Both the position numbers and the translations under genes were made by a program. From assembly GCA_041742255.1 (NCBI GenBank), contig JBGSIZ010000327.1, positions 1 to 11,035 on the forward strand: 11,035 nt of DNA. The letters are read 5' to 3'. Under the pieces are notes generated by a model. It did not search any database, was not told the DNA's origin, and saw only the letters and a program-made list of their open reading frames with translations. Positions 7,324-11,035 of this stretch are shown piece by piece. The number at the start of each line of letters is the position of its first letter. Position 1 is the stretch's first letter. Source of the DNA: JBGSIZ01 sp041742255 (GTDB taxonomy: Bacteria; Pseudomonadota; Alphaproteobacteria; Rhodobacterales; Rhodobacteraceae).

Positions 7324-8540
7324 GGCACAGCGCCTTGGGCCTGCCACACGGCGGCCACCTCAGCCCGGATAATCCGGGCGATCATCGCACAATCCTCGAG
7401 CGAAAACGTCAGCGGCAACCGCATGTCCAGTATCCCCGCCAAAATCCGGTCGGTTTCGGGCATCGGGGCAAAGGGGGCATAGCGCCAACTGTCATACCGG
7501 CTGGTAAAGGCGACAGGATCGGGGGCCCCAAACCATTTCAGCTCGACCCCCCGCGCGGCACAGCGGCGGACAACCTGCGTGACAGTATCGGGGGACCAGT
7601 CCAGCAACAGAAACTGGAACGACGACGCAACAAACCCTTCGGCCTCGGGGCGGTCGATCAATCGCAGGCCGGGGGTGTCGCGCAACCCGGCCTCGACCAC
7701 GCGATACCGGGCGTTCCACTTGCCGCATTGTTCGCGCAACAGGCGCAGTTGCGGGCGCAGGATCGCGGCGCGCAGGTTGTCCATCCGGGCAGAGATATTG
7801 GGGGTCTCATAGCGGATGGTGGCAAACACCTCGGGCGGCGGGGCGGCGCGGTGGCGGTCATACAGCATATACGACCCCGACAGCATGATCGCGCGGGCCA
7901 TCCCCTCGGCATCGTCCGTCACGATAAACCCGCCCTCGCCCGAATTGACGTGTTTGTAGGTCTGGGTGGAATAACAGCCGAACCGGCCAAACCGACCCGA
8001 CGGGGTGCCATTCCAATGGGCCCCCATCGTGTGGGCGCAATCCTCGATCACAATGACGCCTGCGGCATCACACAGGGCCATCAGGCGGTCCATATCAGCG
8101 ATATGGCCGCGCATGTGGGACAACAACAGAACCTGCGGGCGGCCCGTCTTGCCTTGCCCGATCTTCACCGCCAGATCGTCAAGGTCGATCACCAATCCTT
8201 CGGTCACGCCCACATAAACGGGCACGGCACCCACGGCGGCAATGGCACCGGGCACCGGGGCAAGGGTAAAGGCGTTGGTCAACACCGCATCACCGGGGGC
8301 CACGCCGCAGGCGCGCAAGGCGGTGGTCATCGCCGACCCGCCCGATGCAACAGCCAGACAGTATGTGGACCCCACCAATGCGGCGAATTCTTCCTCCAAC
8401 AACGCGGCTTCGGCAATTTCGCCGGGGGCGGTGTTATACCGGTGCAACCGGCCCGATTGCAGCACGGCAAGGGCGGCGGCGATCCCCTCCTCGGGGATCG
8501 GCTCTTGCTGGGTAAAACTGCCTTTGAACACCTCGCTCAT
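7320..8540 (-). CDS. DegT/DnrJ/EryC1/StrS-family PLP-dependent aminotransferase
   Basis: A 406-residue cytoplasmic PLP enzyme of the sugar-aminotransferase type. Seen are ASGGSAMTTALRACGV (65-80, cofactor phosphate region), PVPGAIAAVGAVPVYV (95-110), LLLSHMRGHIADMD (138-151), VIEDCAHTMGAHWNG with Asp167 facing the PLP nitrogen, and STQTYKHVNSGEGGFIVTDD (191-210) with Schiff-base Lys196. His197 follows the lysine, where many sugar enzymes have Asn. The family usually aminates nucleotide-linked keto-sugars, but no sugar-nucleotide, glycosyltransferase or O-antigen genes are adjacent, so the substrate is unknown. The start gives the expected N-terminus (MSEVFKGSFTQQEPIPEEG), but no Shine-Dalgarno sequence precedes it and the mRNA may be leaderless. 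The stop overlaps the downstream Imm63-like gene by 4 bases, so the two proteins are likely made together. Confidence 0.9.
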   Translation of the reverse strand: MSEVFKGSFTQQEPIPEEGIAAALAVLQSGRLHRYNTAPGEIAEAALLEEEFAALVGSTYCLAVASGGSAMTTALRACGVAPGDAVLTNAFTLAPVPGAIAAVGAVPVYVGVTEGLVIDLDDLAVKIGQGKTGRPQVLLLSHMRGHIADMDRLMALCDAAGVIVIEDCAHTMGAHWNGTPSGRFGRFGCYSTQTYKHVNSGEGGFIVTDDAEGMARAIMLSGSYMLYDRHRAAPPPEVFATIRYETPNISARMDNLRAAILRPQLRLLREQCGKWNARYRVVEAGLRDTPGLRLIDRPEAEGFVASSFQFLLLDWSPDTVTQVVRRCAARGVELKWFGAPDPVAFTSRYDSWRYAPFAPMPETDRILAGILDMRLPLTFSLEDCAMIARIIRAEVAAVWQAQGAVP

Positions 8541-8546
8541 GCAAGC

Positions 8547-8575
8547 AGAGTGTGACGGTCAGCGCGCGGCGTCAA
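8547..8575 (-). promoter_or_regulatory. Tentative promoter of the aminotransferase gene, possibly giving a leaderless mRNA
   Basis: On the minus strand TTGACG (8570-8575, five of six) is followed after 17 bases by CACTCT (8547-8552), a poor -10 match. Six bases separate that box from the ATG at 8540, so transcription would begin at or next to the start codon. This agrees with the missing ribosome site, but the -10 is weak. Confidence 0.25.
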
Positions 8576-8601
8576 TGCCGCCGGGCCGGAAATTTTAGGT
8601 G

Positions 8602-8623
8602 GGCACAATCTGGGGCTTGTGCC
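8602..8623 (-). terminator. Inverted repeat after gph, weak terminator candidate
   Basis: On the minus strand GGCACAA and TTGTGCC form a perfect 7-bp stem with an 8-base loop, 27 bases past the gph stop. What follows is CACCTAAAATTT, not a clean U-run. It could be a weak or Rho-assisted terminator, or a regulatory hairpin between gph and the aminotransferase gene. Confidence 0.35.
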
Positions 8624-8650
8624 GGGTCTCCTCTCGGCCACGCGCCCGCC

Positions 8651-9328
8651 CTAGCTCAGAAACCGCGCCACAACGGCGGGCAATTCGTCGAAATGGTCAA
8701 TCATCGCTTCGGGCTGGAACACGGCCACGTCGCGGCCATGCGGGCCAAAAGTGACAAGGATGGACGGCACCCCCGCTGCGCGGGATGTCTGGCGGTCGGT
8801 GTCGGTATCGCCCACCAACACAGCGCGGGCAGGGTCACCTCCGGCACGACGAACCGCCTCGATAAACGGGGCAGCGTCCGGTTTGCGCACGGGCAAGGTG
8901 TCGGCCCCGACCAACGACGCAAAGGCGTCCCGCACGCCCAGATTGCGCAGCAACTGTTCGGCCAACGCTTCGGGCTTGTTCGTGCATATGCCCACGCCGT
9001 GGCCCGCGCCCTTGATCGCCTCCACGGCCTCCATCACGCCGGGAAACAGGAACGTCCGTTCGGACAACGCGGCACCATAAGCCTCCAACAGACGGGGATA
9101 TTGGCGGTCGATCTCGGCAGGGCCATGGGTGCCGGTGCGCGAAAACCCAAGGGTCAGCATGGCGCGGCCGCCGCGCATTGCCACCCCGGCATCGTCTGGG
9201 TGGGTCAACACATCGCCCAAACCCAGCGACCGGAAACAGGCATTCGCCGCCGCCAACAGGTCGCGGCTGGTATCGGCCAACGTGCCATCCAAATCGAAAA
9301 TAACGGTGCCGCTTGGGATCTTGCGCAT
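8651..9328 (-). CDS. gph: phosphoglycolate phosphatase, HAD superfamily
   Basis: Probably dephosphorylates 2-phosphoglycolate, from DNA repair or the oxygenase side reaction of Rubisco, to glycolate. All four HAD motifs are present in 225 residues: motif I FDLDGTLAD (Asp12 nucleophile, Asp14), motif II ICTNKP (Thr116), motif III Lys149 in VRKPD, and motif IV VGDTDTD (Asp174, Asp178). A helical cap (about 20-90) between motifs I and II is as in Gph/PGMB-type enzymes. The start has a strong AGGAG (9335-9339) 6 bases upstream. It is divergent from glmU, an arrangement I recall from Rhodobacterales. Related HAD phosphatases with other substrates look similar, so the substrate is likely but not proven by sequence. 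Confidence 0.87.
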   Translation of the reverse strand: MRKIPSGTVIFDLDGTLADTSRDLLAAANACFRSLGLGDVLTHPDDAGVAMRGGRAMLTLGFSRTGTHGPAEIDRQYPRLLEAYGAALSERTFLFPGVMEAVEAIKGAGHGVGICTNKPEALAEQLLRNLGVRDAFASLVGADTLPVRKPDAAPFIEAVRRAGGDPARAVLVGDTDTDRQTSRAAGVPSILVTFGPHGRDVAVFQPEAMIDHFDELPAVVARFLS

Positions 9329-9456
9329 ATCGTGCTCCTTTTCCCCTCATGTAACCGTCCGAAAGGTGATGTGAAGCCCCCACCGCTTGCGGTATGCCTG
9401 CGGCCAAGGCACAAGGCGCAAAACGCCAAAGGGCGAAACACCAAAACGGGGCAGAC
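9329..9456. promoter_or_regulatory. Divergent gph / glmU intergenic region
   Basis: A 128-base gap that must hold promoters for both directions. Toward gph, TTCACA (minus strand, 9370-9375) lies 16 bases from TACATG (9348-9353), a mediocre pair. Toward glmU no convincing box pair was found. A short palindrome, ACCGC-TT-GCGGT (9382-9393), and two copies of CAAAACG (9419-9425 and 9442-9448) are present, with unknown meaning. The glmU ribosome site is the modest ACGGGG just before its start. Confidence 0.4.
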
Positions 9457-10809
9457 ATGGCACTTTCCCTTATTATTCTGGCCGCGGGTCAGGGCACACG
9501 GATGAATTCGGACCTGCCAAAGGTGCTGCACCCCTTGGGCGGGGCACCTTTGGTGGTCCACGCCATGCGGGCGGGACAGGCGCTCGATCCGGAACGGACC
9601 ATCCTTGTGGCGGGGCACGGGGCGGACGCGGTCGCGCGGGCGGCACGGTCGTTTGACCCTGACGCCATCGTCGTGCTGCAAACCGAACAACTGGGCACCG
9701 GGCACGCGGTGGCACAGGCGGCGGCGGCGCTGTACGGGTTCACGGGCGATGCGATCGTGCTTTATGGCGACACGCCCTTTATCACCGCCGACACGCTGGA
9801 CCGGATGCAGGCGGCGCGGGCCAACCATGCGCTTGTGGTGCTGGGGTTCGAGACGGCAGAGCCGGGCCGCTATGGGCGTCTGGTGACGCAGGGCGACATT
9901 CTGGAACGGATCGTCGAATACAAGGATGCGGACGATGCAACGCGGGCGCTGACCCTGTGCAATTCGGGGGTGGTCTGCGCGGATGCGCAAACGCTGCTGT
10001 CACTGGTCGCGGCCATCGAAAACAACAACGCGGCAGGGGAATACTACCTCACCGACATCGTGGCGCTGGGGGCCGCGCGGGGGCTGACCGCGACAGTCGT
10101 GCGCTGCGCACAGTCCGAAACGCTGGGCATCAACACCCGCGCCGAATTGGCGTCTGCCGAGGCCGCGTTGCAATCCCGCGCGCGGGCGGCCGCACTGGAC
10201 GACGGGGTCACCCTGATCGCGCCCGACACCGTCTATTTCGCGCATGACACAGTGATCGGGCGGGACGCCGTGATTGAACCCAACGTGGTGTTCGGGCCGG
10301 GGGTCACGGTCGAATCCGGGGCCACCATCCGGGCATTTTCCCATCTCGAAGGGTGCCATGTGTCGCGCGGCTCCATCGTCGGGCCTTTTGCGCGGCTGCG
10401 ACCGGGGGCGGAACTGTCCGAAGACGTGCACATCGGCAATTTCGTGGAAATCAAGAACGCACAGGTCGGCGAAGGCACCAAGATCAATCACCTGACTTAT
10501 GTGGGCGACGCCGACATCGGCAAGAAAACCAACATCGGGGCGGGCACGATCACCTGCAACTATGACGGGGTGTTCAAACACCGGACCACCATCGGGGACG
10601 GGGTGTTTGTCGGGTCCAACACCATGTTGGTGGCCCCTGTGACCTTGGGCGACAACACCATGACGGCGACGGGGGCGGTCATCACCCGGGACGTGCCGGA
10701 CGGGGCCTTGGCCATTGGTCGGGCGGAACAGGTCAACAAACCGGGGCTGGCGGTCAAATTGTTCGAAAAGTTAAAGGCGCGTAAGGTAAAACAGTCAAAA
10801 GGAGCCTGA
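9457..10809 (+). CDS. glmU: bifunctional UDP-N-acetylglucosamine pyrophosphorylase / glucosamine-1-phosphate N-acetyltransferase
   Basis: Acetylates glucosamine-1-phosphate with acetyl-CoA, then couples it to UTP to form UDP-GlcNAc for peptidoglycan and lipid A. The 450 residues are close to the 456 of E. coli GlmU. The uridylyltransferase domain (about 1-228) has LAAGQGTRMNSDLPKVLHPL (8-27), QLGTGHAVAQ (78-87), YGDTPF with metal-ligand Asp105, and GINTRAEL with Asn226. The left-handed beta-helix acetyltransferase domain (about 250-430) shows hexapeptide repeats, GPFARLRPG (309-317), NHLTYVGD with catalytic His345, and TITCNYDG (364-371). The frame is open 21 residues further back to an ATG at 9394. 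That extension is outside the family and lacks a ribosome site, so 9457 was chosen. glmS follows after 2 bases. Confidence 0.97.
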   Translation: MALSLIILAAGQGTRMNSDLPKVLHPLGGAPLVVHAMRAGQALDPERTILVAGHGADAVARAARSFDPDAIVVLQTEQLGTGHAVAQAAAALYGFTGDAIVLYGDTPFITADTLDRMQAARANHALVVLGFETAEPGRYGRLVTQGDILERIVEYKDADDATRALTLCNSGVVCADAQTLLSLVAAIENNNAAGEYYLTDIVALGAARGLTATVVRCAQSETLGINTRAELASAEAALQSRARAAALDDGVTLIAPDTVYFAHDTVIGRDAVIEPNVVFGPGVTVESGATIRAFSHLEGCHVSRGSIVGPFARLRPGAELSEDVHIGNFVEIKNAQVGEGTKINHLTYVGDADIGKKTNIGAGTITCNYDGVFKHRTTIGDGVFVGSNTMLVAPVTLGDNTMTATGAVITRDVPDGALAIGRAEQVNKPGLAVKLFEKLKARKVKQSKGA

Positions 10810-10811
10810 AA

Positions 10812-11035
10812 ATGTGTGGAATTGTAGGGGTCCTTGGCGATCACGAAGCGGCACCATTGCTGGTGGAGGCGCTCAAACGGCTGGAATATCGGGGCTATGA
10901 CAGCGCCGGAATTGCGACCGTGCAGGACGGCGTTCTGGACCGTCGGCGGGCCGTAGGCAAACTGGTGAACCTGTCCGACCTCCTCGTGCATCACCCGCTC
11001 GCGGGCAAGGCCGGGATCGGGCACACGCGCTGGGC
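10812..11035 (+). CDS. glmS: glutamine--fructose-6-phosphate aminotransferase (N-terminus only; runs off window)
   Basis: Makes glucosamine-6-phosphate from fructose-6-phosphate and glutamine, the first committed step of amino-sugar synthesis, upstream of GlmU. The 74 complete codons in the window start MCGIVGVLGDHEA, so Cys2 becomes the N-terminal catalytic nucleophile of the class II glutaminase domain once Met is removed. LKRLEYRGYDSAGIAT (21-36), RRRAVGKLVNL (44-54) and GIGHTRWA (68-75) are characteristic of GlmS. AGGAG (10800-10804), which overlaps the end of glmU, lies 7 bases before the ATG. The 2-base gap to glmU indicates a shared transcript. The isomerase domains lie beyond the window. 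Confidence 0.96.
   Translation, partial: MCGIVGVLGDHEAAPLLVEALKRLEYRGYDSAGIATVQDGVLDRRRAVGKLVNLSDLLVHHPLAGKAGIGHTRW

Noticed and set aside
7320..8540. Assignment of the aminotransferase to a specific sugar such as perosamine or bacillosamine
   Set aside because: No sugar-nucleotide dehydratase, epimerase or glycosyltransferase is present nearby, and the residues after Lys196 differ from the sugar enzymes I recall.
7335..8555. Long plus-strand open frame (406 codons) opposite the aminotransferase gene
   Set aside because: Its translation is low-complexity, His/Gly/Gln-rich and matches no family. The minus strand carries clear PLP-enzyme motifs, so the frame is a shadow of GC-rich codon use.
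9382..9393. Short palindrome ACCGC-TT-GCGGT before glmU as an operator or terminator
   Set aside because: Five-base arms in GC-rich DNA are expected by chance and no U-run follows; noted only in the intergenic entry.
9394..9456. 21-residue N-terminal extension of GlmU
   Set aside because: GlmU proteins begin directly at the nucleotide-binding motif, and the upstream ATG has no ribosome site.

Overview
The window reads as a chromosomal segment of a GC-rich alphaproteobacterium, most likely a member of the Rhodobacterales (Roseobacter-type). This is an inference from the gene orders ivd-mccB-mccA-GST-hmgL-hydratase and gph/glmU-glmS, the protein sequences, and tight gene packing with ATGA and GTGA overlaps. 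No mobile element, CRISPR array, tRNA or rRNA was seen. There is no gene-free stretch longer than about 130 bases.

Positions 1-6736 (minus strand) hold a leucine/isovalerate catabolic operon. Transcription order is isovaleryl-CoA dehydrogenase, methylcrotonyl-CoA carboxylase beta (carboxyltransferase), methylcrotonyl-CoA carboxylase alpha (biotin carboxylase plus biotin carrier), a glutathione S-transferase family protein, HMG-CoA lyase, and a 3-methylglutaconyl-CoA hydratase cut by the window edge. The five recognised enzymes complete the route isovaleryl-CoA -> 3-methylcrotonyl-CoA -> 3-methylglutaconyl-CoA -> HMG-CoA -> acetyl-CoA + acetoacetate. Every junction overlaps or is separated by only 6 bases. 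A promoter-like sequence and a perfect 22-bp palindrome sit directly upstream of the first gene. No regulator gene is present in the window.

Positions 6793-8540 (minus strand) hold a two-gene unit. The first gene encodes a DegT/DnrJ/EryC1/StrS-type PLP aminotransferase with no Shine-Dalgarno sequence. The second, joined to it by a GTGA overlap, encodes a small protein that resembles the Imm63 immunity-protein family, although no toxin gene is visible nearby. This pair is the least understood part of the window.

Positions 8651-11035 hold cell-envelope and housekeeping genes. A HAD phosphoglycolate phosphatase (gph, minus strand) is divergent from glmU and glmS (plus strand). GlmS makes glucosamine-6-phosphate and GlmU makes UDP-N-acetylglucosamine, the precursor of peptidoglycan and lipid A. 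glmS is cut by the right window edge.
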